Position numbers and translations under genes: made by a program
NCBI RefSeq assembly: GCF_901709675.1
Contig: NC_051106.1
Location: 3,854,001 to 3,918,000, forward strand
Reading direction: 5' to 3'
Source of the DNA: Syngnathus acus
Lineage: Eukaryota; Chordata; Actinopteri; Syngnathiformes; Syngnathidae
Length of the DNA: 64,000 nt
The notes under the pieces: model-generated
What the model was told of the DNA's origin: nothing
The model's database searches: none
What the model saw: the letters and a program-made list of their open reading frames with translations, nothing else
Shown: in pieces, positions 44,901 through 59,900 of the stretch
Numbering within the stretch: position 1 is the first letter of the stretch
Layout of the letters: the number at the start of each line of letters is the position of its first letter

Positions 44901-47900
44901 TTCAGGTGCAGGGACAAACATGCTAACCGTGCTGGGCGCTGAGAGCAGACTGGTTTTTGTTGGACCTATGGTGCAGGAAAAGCATTCATCAAAACAATAC
45001 AAGTTATCGGGGTTAATGAGGTCACTCCAATTAATGAGCAACCTGTGTCCCAAGTGCTGATGTTGTGCGGCGCGCTGGACTGATGCTCCAGTTGTCTCTT
45101 CATCAATTGGCTCATGGTCAGTGCGCCCAGAGAACCTCGCTTCACCTGACGATACTGAGCTGAAGGTCACAACACAAATAAATTTCAAGTTGCTTTTAAA
45201 TGTTAGCAGAGTGTTATGGAAAACGGATGTGAGTCCAAATAATCATGAAATGACACCATTTAGCCGATGTGTAGCTTGTGTGCTAATCCCTGCAGAGCTT
45301 TTTTGTTTTTGTTTCTAAATAAAACATAGTAATTTGGGGGTGGGGGGGGTCTTACCGGATACTGAAGAGCGGTGGCTTGTTTCGGGCATTGCGGCTTCAA
45401 GTGTTGGCGCTGAGGAAGATTCTCGTGGCTTTTCCAAGGTGGACATAGCTTTGTGATCTGCACGGTGGCGCAAACACTTGTCGGGTGAGTTCCTCCATCA
45501 ATGTGTGTACGTGTGTGTGTGTCTAACAACTGTTCATGTAAATGAATGACAAAAAGTTGACGCCAGAATGCTAAAAGTGTTTTGTACGGTTCTAACTCAC
45601 CTGTGTCCGTATCCTGCTCGTTGCCAAGCTTATCAAAAGTGTTGAACGAGATGTCCAGGTATTCTCTCTGGATGGCGCTCACAGCTATCTTCCTCTGCTT
45701 CCTCTGTCGAGGAACAATCTGAATTTTAAACTCCGCTTCGTCATTGTCATCGCCGTCATGCGTTTTGAGTTCGCTGTCCGCTTCATCGATCATGTCGTCG
45801 TCTTCCTCATCGTCACCGTCCTCTTCCTCGTCGTTGCTTCTCTCCGGTGAGGACAGAGGTTCGGCTCTGTCTTCCGGGATGTCCAAGAAGATCGTTCTGC
45901 CGGAGGGGCTTGAGGCCTTGGCCTCCTCGAGTGCCCCGAATGCATCATCTAGTGAGGTGTCTGGCACGCGGGGTGTCTTCCTCAGCAGGTCTCTCTTCTG
46001 CTTCAGGGTCATGATGGGGCTCTCGTGGCAGATGTTCTCCAGTCGCTCGGGGAGTTCCAAAGAACTTGAAGGAGTCAGTTTCTTTCCCAAAAATGCTTCT
46101 CCTGTCAGAAGGTCTGTGATCCTTTTTTCACTCGAGCAGTCCTCCACACTCACCTGCACCACAGGGGACAGCCGCAATGTGTTACTACTCCCGGGGGAAG
46201 CCAGAACTTTTGGACTTCCATTGAACTTTGAGCCTATTATGGTGTTGAGGTCAAAGTCCTCGTCACTCTCAACGATCCTGAGTGGAGGTAAGGGTTCGAA
46301 AACTAAGGAGTCACTGTCAGACATGGAGAGCAGGGAGTGCTTCTCCGGAATGGAGGTGCAGTCAGAGGAGAGGTCAATGAGGTCTTGGTCTTCCTTTCCC
46401 GCAGCTGACCCCCCAGCGGAACCATGATCCAGCTTGTCCTCAAAAGTCTCCATGCAGCTGAGGCGGACCTCTGGTATGACAGGTTTGGAGATGTCGGACT
46501 GTCCTCCTCGAGAGCCCCGCCTGTCCACCGCATCGCTGCCTTCCGTTCGAACCCAAGATCCATCGCATGATCCTTTGCCATGACGCCTGCTGCGGCCGGA
46601 GGCCGTTGGGGGTAGGACAGCAGGGGGCGCTCGTAAGTCGCAGCGATCGATGCAGGATTTACGTCGATGTTCGTCCAGGTTGAAGAGGATCGAGTCAGTA
46701 TTAGAGATGTCCAGAGACTTCTGCTTGTTCATGGCCTGCAGACGTTTCTTCCTGGTGCTCTCCTCCCTCACGCAGTGCAGGATGCTGTCCTGAAGTGCAC
46801 TTGCTTCCCGGTACTCTGACAACTCAATTTCACCTGACGTGGGTAAAAGAGAATCGATGAGACATCGTCAAACAAAATATGTCATCACTGAGCACAAATC
46901 TCTTACTTTTCTTTGCGTTCAGCTCGACTGGTTGGTATTTCACAGACTTGCTGCCGCCAATTCTCTTCAGGCGGGCAAAGAAGGTTTGCGACTCCTTGTT
47001 AGCCGCTCCGGTGGGCGTGTCATGAACATCGGACTCGTCAAATACACTATCCTCTTCTGAAAAAGAGAGTAAACAGAGCAGAATGAAAATAAAAAAAATT
47101 GTGTCTACTGTCCATAGTGTTGAATAGTGTTGTCATAGTGGGCCAAAACCTCATTACAACATATTTTGGTGTTACCGTATTTTCCGGACTATAAGGCGCA
47201 CCGGATTATAATGCGCACCTTCAATGAATGGCCCATTTTAAAACTTTGTCCTTATATAAGGTGCACCGGACTATAAGGCGCACCATTAATGCATCATGTC
47301 AGATTTTTAATCCAAATCAAATCATTCTCCATTTTATCTTTTTTATTTCAACTTCAGACGCAACAAATGACTTTATAATCACAAAATAATGATCCATAGT
47401 TTTTTTGATTCATGATTCATAGTCTTCAGCGGGCCACTTATGATTGATTTCATGACACAATTCTTCGGGCCAGTTTAAATTTAGGAATTTGGTCCATATA
47501 TAAGGCGCACTGTCGGCTTTTGAGAAAATGTTAGGTTTTTAGGTGTGCCTTATAGTCCGGAAAATACGGTACTCGTTTACCTTTTTCCTTTTCACTATAA
47601 CGGCTCATGTTGGAGTTGTCACTGTAAAGGGGACCAGCGGTGGCGTGGGGACGGCAGCTATGATACTGGGCGTTCAGGGTGTTGATAGTAATGTAGATCA
47701 GATGGAGGACAACTTTGCTTCCATCCATTTCTCTGTAAGGATACTGAAAAATGAAATTTTTTTTAGCTACTGTATAGTATTTCTTTTATGACAAGTTTTT
47801 AAGAGGTGTTACCTTATACAGAATGACCAGGAGCGCTTTGAGCCACATCTGTCTCATGTGTGGCCTCAGGGCCCAAAGTGAGCATCGGGGTGGCTGTTGG

Positions 47901-50900
47901 AAATAGTGTCTCAGCTGAGGACAGGTGCAGTACTTTAAAACCTGAACCACCAGGGGGAGCAGTTGTTTCCCTAAACCGATGTTATAGTCCAGGACCTGAA
48001 AGAAATGACATTGAACGCTTCAGCGTACATAGCACACACTATAATATTCATGAAACAGTTTTGTAATAAAAATTAGTCACCTGTGCAATACCAGCAATGA
48101 AAGCATTGAAGCATGTCGAGGTACGCATCTTTTGAGGTGCAATCATGAAGCAGCCCTCCTGCTGGTCGTAACCCAGCAACACATAGAGGTGCCGCTTCAC
48201 CGTGTTGAAGGCCTTGGCGCTGCCGATGTCTGCCTCGGCACTGCTCTTGTCTTTGGCCATGAATTTCATGAGCACCATGATGAGCTGGTGAACAGTCTGG
48301 TGGTCAATGCCGGCGTCCTCTGGGAGTAGGTCTTGGATGATGCTGTCGTCTTCAGGAGACAGCGTCTGGCCTGTAGGAGAGACTGAGGTGATTCAGAGTT
48401 GGAGGAAATGTGCCGCAGAGGCTTTCAGCTTCTTTCACAGATGTTTGATCGACTTGATCAGGGCTCATTAAAGGTCACTTCAGAACTGGCTAAAGATTTC
48501 CCAATCATTTTGTCCATATGTGTATAATGAATATATATCCTTGGACAAATGTTTATGGAATGTATGTGGTAAACATGCGGAGTTGTAAAATTATTATTTT
48601 TTTTTTACCTGGCAGAACCTTCTCGATCATTTCACCGAGTGTTGGGGCAGAGTGCTCTTGCCTGGTTAGCCTTAGCGCTATAAAGCAAATAAGAAGGACA
48701 CATCTTAGAGAACTGACAGGAAAAGGTACCTCAGGGCACATGTCTAGGTACACACAAGTATGTTGGTCGACATAGTAGTTTAAAAAAATAGTGACCATTA
48801 CACTGACTTTTTGTGATTAGTGGGAGCCCTGCTCTTGCTTCAGGATCACAGCCTAAATGAAAATGTCACAGGACACACACGCACGACTCACAAAGTCGGT
48901 TGCTCAGTGACTCGGGGAGTGAGAACGCCCGCTTGGACTCTGGAGGGCCGCCCTTCACGCTGTCACGCAAGGAACGCACACTCTTCTGGCGGTTCCGGGC
49001 GAAGCGCGCCCGTCGTATTTTCCACATTGCCGCATCGCTGAGGTTTGCCACGTTGGTTCGCACTGCAGTGATGGCTGTCAAAAGGAATTGTATTTCAAAT
49101 CTAAACGGGCTGTGATTGTCACAAGCAAAATGATTTCACATACTTGTAGGGAAAGGGAACTCCTTGTTACAGTCCAGGTGCAACTGAGCTTCAAGCGATA
49201 ATGTTTCAAAGCGGTTGACGAAAAACTCCCAGCTGAGAGCTGGTACGTCTTTCTTCAGGAAATGAAGCAGGAGCAATTTGCTGAGGATGACAGGCCGATC
49301 CCTCACAACTGTGTCAAACTGGAAATCCAGGCAAAGGCACAAGCCCTACATAGCTCATACAAAAAAAAAGAAGAGCACCAATCAGGGGACACAATAGGAA
49401 AATCTAAATTAAATTATAGTGAAGAATATCAAAGTGGCTCTTCAGTAGTTTGTGTTCAGGATAAAGGATTGCTGTGTATGGTGTTCACCTGCAGTGCTGG
49501 CCTCTTAATGGTGTCCAGCAGCAGTCTGGCTCGGGTGGCCACAGCCGGATTAACATCCTCCACCGAAGCCAGTAAGCAGCAGAAGGCGTGCGCCAAAGAG
49601 TACTTGAGCAGGTGGTTTTTAGTCACCGCTCCAATATCGAGAAAGCGGCACAGCACTGCGACCTTCTCCACTATGACAATATCATAAACAGAAGAATAAA
49701 ACATTTTTATATATGATAGGTGTGCTAACACTAGACAATCGTACTATTCCTTGCCCAAAAACAAATTTGAAACCAATATGGACAATTAATAAGCAGCATT
49801 TTGCTTAATATTGTAATTTTTTATTGACTTAGGTGTAATTGCTGCACTACACATAAATGAACACTAGGTGTCACTGTTGGCACAATATACATGCCCCGTT
49901 AGTCATGTCACACTTCAGGAAACATGAAGTACTATGTATTCCAAGAAAAGACGACCTTGGAACGATTGAAATATTACAATAATTTGATATTTATTCAAAC
50001 ATCAAGCCACGAGGCTGACAACACTGGCCTAGAGATAAATTTGTTGATATGGCTACAAGGACAAATAAAGCAATCTGAACTTTTATTGCAGAGTCTCCCT
50101 GATTCTCTCAAGGTCAACTCGTAGACAACCACAAGGTGGTTAAAAAAAAATCATATCAAGCCGTCAATTCCTATTTGCCGAGTGTTCGAGCCGAACTGTA
50201 ACCATGACAACAAGGGAGGAGATGTGGGCAGTGGTGTAAAACGTATGTTATATAAAGGGAAAGGGGGTCTTTTTCAGATGATCCATTTCATCACGAGGCA
50301 GAGGCAGAGAAACAAATGACTGTCATCTCACCTGCTTCAAATCGTATTTTCCAATCTTTGCTGTTGAAGTTTGTGTTGATGAGGTTCCAGAAGATGTCCG
50401 CCCCGTGGGACAGAGAGAGAGCGTGAAGGAGCTGAGGCACCGCCAGAGAGGCTAACTGGCAAAACTCGGACTTCAACATCGACCACAGACTGAAACATAA
50501 ATAGAGAAGAGGCATTTAGCCTTCTTAACGAAGCAATGTGTTGGCGGGCATTTAGCTCATACCTCGGGATGAGCATTTTTTCCTGGATGTAGGCCAGAAA
50601 CTGGGGGTGATCCTTACGGGCAAAGTACAAACACTCTCCATGTAGACACAAGATCCTCAGACAGTTCAACATGTTAAACAAGATGTCAGGCTCTTCAAAC
50701 TTGGACATTTCCTGAAATCAAACAACAATAAAATAAAATCACAAATTCTTCCAAATAATTCCTACCCGTGTTCAATTTTACCTGCAATATTGTGTATATG
50801 AGTTTCAAGGACACAGGAAGTTGCTCATAGGAGAACTTCTTATCTGAGTTGTTTTTCATAGCTGCAAGGAAAAAAAATGAAGAAATTCAAATATTGTGCA

Positions 50901-53900
50901 TGTAAATTTACTTCCTGCTACTAATTAGACGGGAAGTAACCTTTTAGGTAAATAATCACAAAACACGTCATAGTTGCCTAGATGCTGACCGAAGAATCCC
51001 CTTGGGGATGCCAGCGCCATGACATCATCGATTTTCTGTTCATGACCTTTGACTGATTCATGTTGCGCTCATATACGGTGAGCCGAACAAAGGTTTCTGA
51101 AATATATACCTGTCACCACTTCAGGGGCAATAGAGACTTCCGCTAATGTTTACTCAGCCACATGTGATGTTATTTTTGGGCACAGTTTGTCGTGTGACAA
51201 GATGGGGATAACATTTACATGCAGTATCAGGAGAATGGTTGTTGTGGTTGTCAGTATGCGCCGCACTCGGGTTGTCTTCTTCCTCGCTTCCGTTCTCTGC
51301 TCCGACGGAGAAATCTGGCTGAGGAAGCAATAATGTTTCCTCTAAACAATCTGTCGGTTCCTGCGGAGAAAATCAGCGGCACGTTTCCCCATCAAGATGA
51401 ATAACAAGATGCAGTTTAAAATGCTTTAGTTGCTACCACGCAAGCTTCATTAAGATTCAGTGGAATCAAAATGCACGCTGTGTCTCACCACCAGGCGTAT
51501 CTCCTCCCGGGGGGTCAACCTCTCCAAAAGCTCGCAGCCCAGCTGGTAACACAGGATGCTGGATTGGCAAAGGCTGCACTCCAGGGCCTTCTCATCCTTC
51601 TGGCAGGTGTGCGAGCCACCCCACGGGGCTTGGAAGACATTGTTGATGATCCCTACAATATCTTTCCCCAGGCTGGTGTCTAAACCGAGCATCACGCCAT
51701 CATCCTGCAGTTCCATCTGGGACAGCGGACAAGGAGATGACCCTCACGACTTGAGTGACAACCATATGACACATCAATGCATTTCAAAAGGTCACCTGTT
51801 TTAGTATGAGGTCAAACATGAGGATGAAACAGCCCAGGTTCATGTCGTCGTCGTCACAGTCTAAATCCAAAGCGCAATGGCCAGTGGCGTGACCCAGGTT
51901 TTTAAACGGACTACAACGTAGCGGACTGCGGAACGGGCTCCTGAAAGGACTTGGGAACGGGCTGAGGGTGTTGTGTTGCCCACGGCGGCCCGGATCTGAC
52001 ACCACGCTCACCTACATGGACAGAAACACAGAAGTTGAAAATATCAAGGCTCAATGTAAATGGGAGCGCTACATCATTATTGCAGATAAGTCCAATTAAG
52101 CCCTTTCAGGAATCTATATTTAGAATTTGGCAGTTACCATGGCAACATCCGGTACATGAACGGTAGAAGTCACATCCAACAATAGTTCAAATGCGTTCAG
52201 GCTTTACAAAAGCATTCATAAATTGACCTTCGAGTTATGTCGTAACATCACGCCGGTGCTTGTTTTAATATTTTTAAGAGTGTGGCGAGGAATGATAAAG
52301 AGATTATACTGTAATAAATGTCGAAGTTATTTCGAGTTCCTCACCCTGCGAGCTCCAGTGTTGCTAGTCAGATCGGAGGCACGTGCCTTCTTCTGATTGG
52401 CCAGCTCTTTCAAAGAGTTCACACCATCCGAGAACATCCCAATTAGCAACTGCAGAGGCACCACGATATCCAGCTCTGACAGCACCTACAGTAAAACCAT
52501 TTAAAGGGAACGTTTATTTATTCATATTTTTTATTCGACCAAAAAAAGTGAGACCGTGTTTTGCTTTTGAGCAAACATGACTATGCAAATGTACTGCAAA
52601 TCCTTTTGACACAGCAAATGACTTTTTGGGGGATATGACATATGAGTGGCAAACCATCATTTGTCTCTGCGATTTGAATCTGACCTATTTACTAAATCTA
52701 AATTAATGCAATCTCTCCATCAGAGTTGTGTCAGAAAACTTGAAAATGATCCATGGTGGCAAGCTCTAAGTGCATATGGGATAGAAGCCAAAATCTCTCC
52801 TCTCTCCCCCCGTCTCATTCTGTGACCCAGATCCATATTCAGCAGGCTCCTGCCCAGACTTGACACACTACGACAACCTGTTCAATTCACACGCGCTGTG
52901 GACAGAACCACGGGATGGTCAAGAGGAAGAGTGTGTGAGTGTGTGTGTGTGTGTGCTTACATGCAACCACAGCAGAGCCTGCTCTTGCACAGACGCTGGA
53001 TAACCAGAAAATCTGCAGCTGATGAAGCCAAACATTTCTTCCATGGAGAAAGGAAGCGGGCACAGCTCAATGTCAAACATCTTGCTGCATGAACAAACCA
53101 GGGAGAAATGATTTTAATTATCGTAGATCTTAAAATAGAGTTGGCTACTCTTTTACGTACTTACTCAAACGACTTGCATGACAGTCACATTTACCTTAGG
53201 ACTTCCCGAAATTCTTTGAGTTGCTGGTCGGGCACCTCCGTTCGAATGGCCTCCAGCCACTCAGGCATGAAACATTCCCATAGTGGTTGGCTGATGACAT
53301 TGTAAGGGATTAAACACAAAATACGATTTAGACCTTCCTTCAGTTGGGTCACTGTGCTACAGGACTTGTCCCAATAACCTCCAACCTGAGGAGAAAAAAT
53401 GCAATTCATAACCCAATGAATGACCGCCAACCAATAATTGTCGTGATATTTGTGCCACTTGTGTGACCTTACCCTGGCAAACTCGACGGGTTTGGGCAGG
53501 AGACACATAACCATGACGTCAAATCGCACATCACAGACTGTTTTTAACCACTTGGTGACAAATTGTGGCTTCAGTTTCTCCACCAGGCTTCCCACCTCGT
53601 CATCCATCATATAGGCGGTAGAATGAAACCACTGGAAAACCATACTGACCAACCGGGCCAGACTCTCAGTGGGTGTGTTCTCGTTGGGGGTACACAAGCT
53701 CACCTGAGAGAAGCGGAGTAATAAGCCATATAGTGGCGATAAGGTAGCTATGTGACGTGCAAGTCCTTATTTATCTTATCGACGAGCCTTCAGTACACAC
53801 CAGGAACCAGATGCCAAACTGACTGAGGAGGCGTTGGTCATGCTGGTCGTCCTCCTTGTTATCAAACTCGATGTTGTCCAGAGAGTGATGCGAGGAAGAC

Positions 53901-56900
53901 AGGCCCATCTGCCGACGGCGGTTTAGTTCAAACTCGCGTTGTTCTGCGTGGATTTCAGCCTCCTTGAGTAGGCTGGGGAGATATGGAAGGAGGAGAAAAA
54001 TATTCTAAGGACATCCAGTTTTACATTATTATTGTGGTGGGTGTAGAAATGCACGACATCATACTGATGATGAACCTTCTCAGTTACCAAAACAGCTCAC
54101 AGGATGAAGTCCACATGCATAGTATTGTATTTTGTATTACCGTATTTTCCGGACTATAAGGCACACCGGACTATAAGGCGCACCTTCACTGAATGGCCCA
54201 TTTTAAAACGTTGTCCTTACATAAGGTGCACCGGACTATAAGGCGCACCATTAATGCATCATGTCAGATTTTTAATCCAAATCATATCATTCTCCATTTT
54301 ATCTTTTTTAATTCAACTTCAGATGCAACAAACTACTTTATAATCACAAAATAATGATCCATAGTCTTTTTGATTCATGATTCATAGTCTTCAGCGGGCC
54401 ACTTATGATTGATTTCATGACACAATGCTTCGGGCCAGTTTAAATTTAGGAATTTGGTCCATATATAAGGCGCACCGGACATTCGGCTTTTGAGAAAATT
54501 TTTGGTTTTTATAGTCCGGAAAATACGGTAATCTATTTTATGTTAGTGACAAATTATTATCTCTGTAAATTCAGATTTGTTGAAACTTTGTAATTAGAGT
54601 GTGCACGTAATATTCCATCCATGGATTGTATAGTCAGTCATCCGAGTATTCTCCTGATCCTGCAAGTCTCCATCTTAAAACCCAATTAACAGGATGACAC
54701 AACTGTGAGGTCACCTTATAACAGCTTCCACGGTGCAAACTAGCTCCTCAGCCCCGCACTCCCGGGTGTTGATCGGAGGAGGCGAAGTCTGGTACAGATG
54801 GGTCTCCGCCGCAGCCCCCACCTCGCTGCTGTGGTGGTTGACATGGCAACGCTTGCAATAGCGGACAGGCCGGTTACCATGGCGCCCGCAGCAACCGGCC
54901 GAGAAGCAGGTGACCACAGCCCTCCTGACGTGAGAGCTACAGTTCTGAGACGACACGAGGTCGAGTCATGAGAGGAAAGAGTCAACATGCTAATTTGTAT
55001 TCCGTCTTACTGTCATATTCATCTCAAGCTACTTGCAAGTCTCAAAATATCAGAAGCATTTGCTGAGAAACATCCACATCTGCTGGGATTTAAAAAAAAA
55101 AATCTTTTTGCGTCCCCAGTGTCTCGGGCTTCTAAAAATAAAAAGCATGGCACGAGGGAACCATCCTAATCTGATCAGCCTCTAATCTTCTACCATTAGA
55201 GGGATGCAGTGCTCCCTATCAAATTAACATATTTGTCCTCAGATGGTGACATGCCTCATTCAATCATTCATCTTTCAGCAGTGATGTTATATTTCTAAAC
55301 GTTGGTGGTATTTTTAAAGATTTGGGAATGCTGGTGCGTTCGCGATGGCCAATGTGACACGCAATGAGCAGGAGGAAAGATGACTCAATTAATAATGAAA
55401 GCTCCGGTGTAAATCCAGGTGGGAGTGGAAAAGGCTTTCTGAGATGAGCGGAGCAAAGCCTGCTGCAAAAGGGGGAGAGGATGTGGATTAAATGTTCTGG
55501 ACAAACTAGGTGGAGGCTGACCCATTCTGTTGACAACAACGGGTTGCTATGCCTGATTGGAATCCTGGAGCTCATCTCAGATTCAATATTCGAGGTGTCG
55601 CTATTAGGGAGCAATCACTTATCTTACGCCGCTTCAGCAAAATACGCTTGTCCACCTTGTTGTAAAGTATAATGTATGTCGACCACATATCATTTACATT
55701 TTTATTTGATTAATTAATATCCTCTGACTGGAAATGTCACAAGAAATTGACGAAGTGGAAAATAAGTCTATTTAGTCTATTTATGTTCAAACACAACTGC
55801 ACTATCTACAAATCATTTCTGTGCATATAATTCAAATATTCTTACCTTCTTTTGACAAATGGCAGATATTTCAGCTGCAAATCAAATGAAGGACATTGCA
55901 TAACCAACAAGGAAAAAAAATACATATTTTAAAGCAGGGGTGTGGAACCTACACACACAGTCACATACAGTACTCGAGAGCATTTGCTCCATCAAACTAA
56001 AAGCGAGTGTACTTCAGAGGATATTTTATTCAAAACTACAGTTAGGAAGGCTCACCTTGGGGCAGAAGGACATCAACAAGCCATTCGGCGTGGTCTCTGA
56101 AAAAGTGGGAACAATGTGTTTTTACTGTTTCGAGTTTTGTATCAATAGAAATAACAAAGCAAATACCAAAATGGAGGAGGGTGTTTTGACTTGTTTTGTC
56201 TATAAGTGAAGTGCAATTAAAATAAAAAATCTATTAAACTTGAAAATGTACATTTTGTGGAAATGAATTTTTAGATTTTATCTAAAGGCATATCGGTCGG
56301 CCCTATGAGGAAGCCTTGCATACCCGGCTATCCGCTGGCTGCACTCCTCGCATATGTAAAGAGGAGGCGGCTTGTCTCCCAGGGCAACAGAAAGAGTGGG
56401 ATCTATACACATCTGCAAAAGAAAAGTACTTTAGAATCATGGCTTCTTTTCAATGTTAACAAACACAACAATACATACTGTATATTTTAAATGAGCCAAC
56501 TATTTTATTCTTGCTAAAGAACTACTGTCACACCACGCCAGTCTCGACATGCCTCGATGTGAATGGCTTCCTGCATATGGTGCACTCTGCTCCTTTGCAA
56601 CCTGTGCTTGGTATAAAGTGAACTGTGAATTACTGTTCCCTGCACCTCCATCCCCAAGGGCTACGTGGGGTCACCACTTCCAATTAAGTCCAGCCCTCCC
56701 CTCCCCCTCCAAGTAATTGAAATCCATCTCCTGTCCCTGCTCCTGCTCACACTCTATTTGTCCATTTTGAGCATGGCTGCATGGAGGCAGACCAGGCAAA
56801 TAAAAGAGAGCAACAAACAGTAGAGACTGATGTGTGTGTGTGTGCGTAGTGATGCTGATATCATTACAGCTGCCTGGATGTTCACTGATTTATTTACCGT

Positions 56901-59900
56901 GGGGCTCACAAAAGCAAACACGCTGATGTGTGTGTGTGCTTGAACAATCTGCAGCATGCATGCCACATGCAGTCGTGTACGGTTCATGTGTGATTCTTGC
57001 AAAACAGAACAGTTCGGATTTAAAAAAAAACACACACACAGGAGAATCGAAATACATTTAAGGCACATCTTGACTTGGGTCACCTTGACAGCAGGTTTAT
57101 TGATGGCATTGTGGCACTCAATATGTTGACAGTGAATGGGGTTCCAGGCTGTTAGGAATAAATCGCAGAAGGGCAAATGGAGAGCTTTGGTTAGTTCAAG
57201 GACATTTGGAGCCGAGAGATGAAATATAAAAAAGATCTGACCAGTGTACTGCAGCCCTCGGTATTCACTGATGGCTCCTGGTGGTTTCAGGTTGGGCCAG
57301 TAATGAAAAAGCATTTGCACTGCTGGAGGTTTGACTTGGGATGGACCATAAGATATGACATAAAGAAGGTCCTGCATGCAATAAATATGTCAAGTATAAA
57401 GTTGATGCATGATGCACACACTCATGAAATCCAACTAGGAGTTAATCTCAGTGGTAGAGAAAATATATTAAAAAAAATAGAGTACCTTCCACACTTCCTG
57501 TTTGTGCTTCATTAAACACTCCAGCAACTGACAGTGATAAACTGGGAAGGAGCAGAGGTACCAATTATTTCATTTTTTTTTTTATATACACACAATGGAC
57601 AAAAATATTGGAATACAGCTTTTACGTTATGTTATCAATCAACGTTTCAAACGCAAGGCCCGGGGGCTAGATCCGGCCCGCCACATAATTGTATGTAGCC
57701 CACAAAGGCAAATCGTGTTTTTTGTTATAATAACCCGCTCAAAATAAATTGAAAAAATAATGTCCCTCCGAGGGAACCCCAAACTTTGATGTGGCTCACA
57801 ACAAAAACGACTTTGCTACCTCCGATTTAATCAGTCACATTTGGAGTAGACTGACAAATTATTTGCAAATCTTTATTCATAACCTTCTTAATCCTTAACC
57901 TTTGGGATGAACTAAACAGGCATTTATTTGTGTTCAAACTGTCCCAATATTTTTGTCCATATAGTTTATTCACATGAACACTCCGAAGGCGGCAAACATG
58001 GTGGATTACCTGGATTTGTCGTGTACTGCATTGCTATCATTAGCATAGAGGAAGCAGACAGATTAACATAGGCAGGGACTCCCCCTTCCCTCCGCGTGGA
58101 TCCCACTGCATTTGAGAGACATAAGACGGATAACAACTTGATAAACTTGATTTTGTGGCATTAGCTTTATTTTTGTAATTTTGCACTTTGTCATAACTAT
58201 CTAGCATGAGTCCATTTTTATACAGTACTGAAAGATAGAATCTACTTTAATGTGCCGCATAACAAAAATGATTGGACTCCAAACATAAGTGTAAGTCCCC
58301 TTTCATCGCTGCCAAAATAATAAATGTCGAGGAGGGACCCCCGTGACAAGCAATTATGGACACTGACGAAAGTGGAAACTCCAAAGTCAACCAAAAATCT
58401 GCTTCCAATTATTTTTTTGTATCCAGTGTGACTCACTTGTTCCGGCATTTACTAACTTGCGGGCTCGTATCATTATTAACTTCCCTCTGAGTACAAAATA
58501 ATTTAACAGATGACCCAAAATAATTTCCCCTACGATGAAGCAAACAAAGATGAAGGCAAATAAACTTCATCTATAACTGTCACAATTAATTACAATACGT
58601 CCTCACCAATAACCTTTGTACCTGTGTGTGCTTGCTAACTGAATCTCATCAAATTAACTTTCCAGTATCTTTTTTTTTTATCATGTCGAGACTTATGTAC
58701 AGTATGCTTATATGTGAATATTTACTTACATATGGCCATGGGGAGAAAAGAGGTGCTGAGGTACTCAATGATGTCTTTGTGGAGGAAGGGGGGAAATGTA
58801 GCTAAAGTGGAGATCATAGTATAGGGCAAAGTGCTGAGAATGTCATCACTGAGAAAGGGCAGAAGGCAAGTTGTTGTGTAAAATATGGACTGGCCCAGAT
58901 CTGATGGGAAAGAGAAGAGGCAAAACAAAACAAACAAAAAAAGACAAAGAGAGATACACAGACACTCATTCAATGAGCTGTACATACAGTACTCACATAC
59001 TGTACACAGCCACAATGCAAAAACAATTGGAACTACATTTCATCATTTATCAGTACAGCAATGAAAGAAAGAACAATTGGAATATGGGCTTTCTTGAAAA
59101 GCTGCTAAAAGTGAAGTTTGCACTCAGGCAAAGTGGAGCATTCTAGTCAAGGTGATGGGATTTCATGCTTTCTGGCTTTCTTTAACTGAGGTAAAATATT
59201 CATGAGAATAAAGAGCACTGACTGTGAAAAGAAAAAAAAACTGGCAATCATTCCCTAGTCTGGTAACAATGTCAAACTTTGCCTTACAGTATGCATACGT
59301 TTTCCATTTAGCGTCATTTGACATGAGCATAAACATTTCCTCCCACTGCACATAACAAACATGCAGTCGAATATGATGCACAGAAGAGAAGGCCTATGGC
59401 TGGTGTGTCCAATGGCTTATGAACGATTAGGTTGACAGGATCCAGCGTGCTCCCAATCACACCCATGCATCCCTCAAGATCCTCAGCAGGACTTCTTTCC
59501 ATCCCGTTACAAAAGAGGCCAAAAAAGCGGAAGTGGCTTCATGCAGGCCAGACGGCTCAGGGGGGGATGATGATGACAAACAGTGGTGCACTGGGGCCTT
59601 GACTCACCATGCTGACCGTGCTGCAGCAGGGGCACCAGGTCAAGCAGGGTCACGAGGGTCACATAGAGGCCCTGATAGTCCAGAGAGGGGTACTCTGAGA
59701 GCTGAGCGTCCCGACTCTGCTGCCCCTGCCCCCCGCGGTCTGAAGGGGCATCGCGCAGAACGCTGTAAAGGAGGGAGCGAGTAACTGTAGGGTTGATGGA
59801 ACTGACTTGTGGTCTTAGAGATGGGGTGAGTGGGAATGGCACAGGAAAAAGACACATGGTCATGGGCACGGCCAATTTGGAAGCTTCCTGGTTCTCCTTC

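Larger units (their letters stand above)
38959..48370 (-). other. unc79: unc79 exon map, 3' half (C-terminal)
   Basis: Coding exons read on the minus strand, listed by plus coordinates from the stop codon: 38959-39147, 39236-39277, 39446-39523, 39627-39830, 39904-40087, 40311-40486, 40564-40653, 40727-40804, 40877-40981, 42975-43085, 43165-43233, 43533-43706, 44090-44175, 44244-44356, 44448-44486, 44613-44753, 44863-44965, 45043-45159, 45356-45457, 45601-46833, 46907-47056, 47581-47743, 47813-47995 and 48081-48370. The largest (45601-46833, 411 codons) encodes the acidic, Ser-rich, probably disordered middle region. The 2-kb intron at 40982-42974 shows nothing recognisable. Confidence 0.88.

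Noticed and set aside
45744-46427. 227-codon Ser-rich open frame on the plus strand
   Set aside because: It is antisense to the large unc79 exon; the Ser runs mirror the Glu/Asp-rich coding of the real gene.
57542-58729. Apparent loss of an unc79 exon between the FLPMAI and YHCQLL exons
   Set aside because: On a second reading the exon was found at 58010-58105 (ASSMLMIAMQYTTNP) with matching phases.
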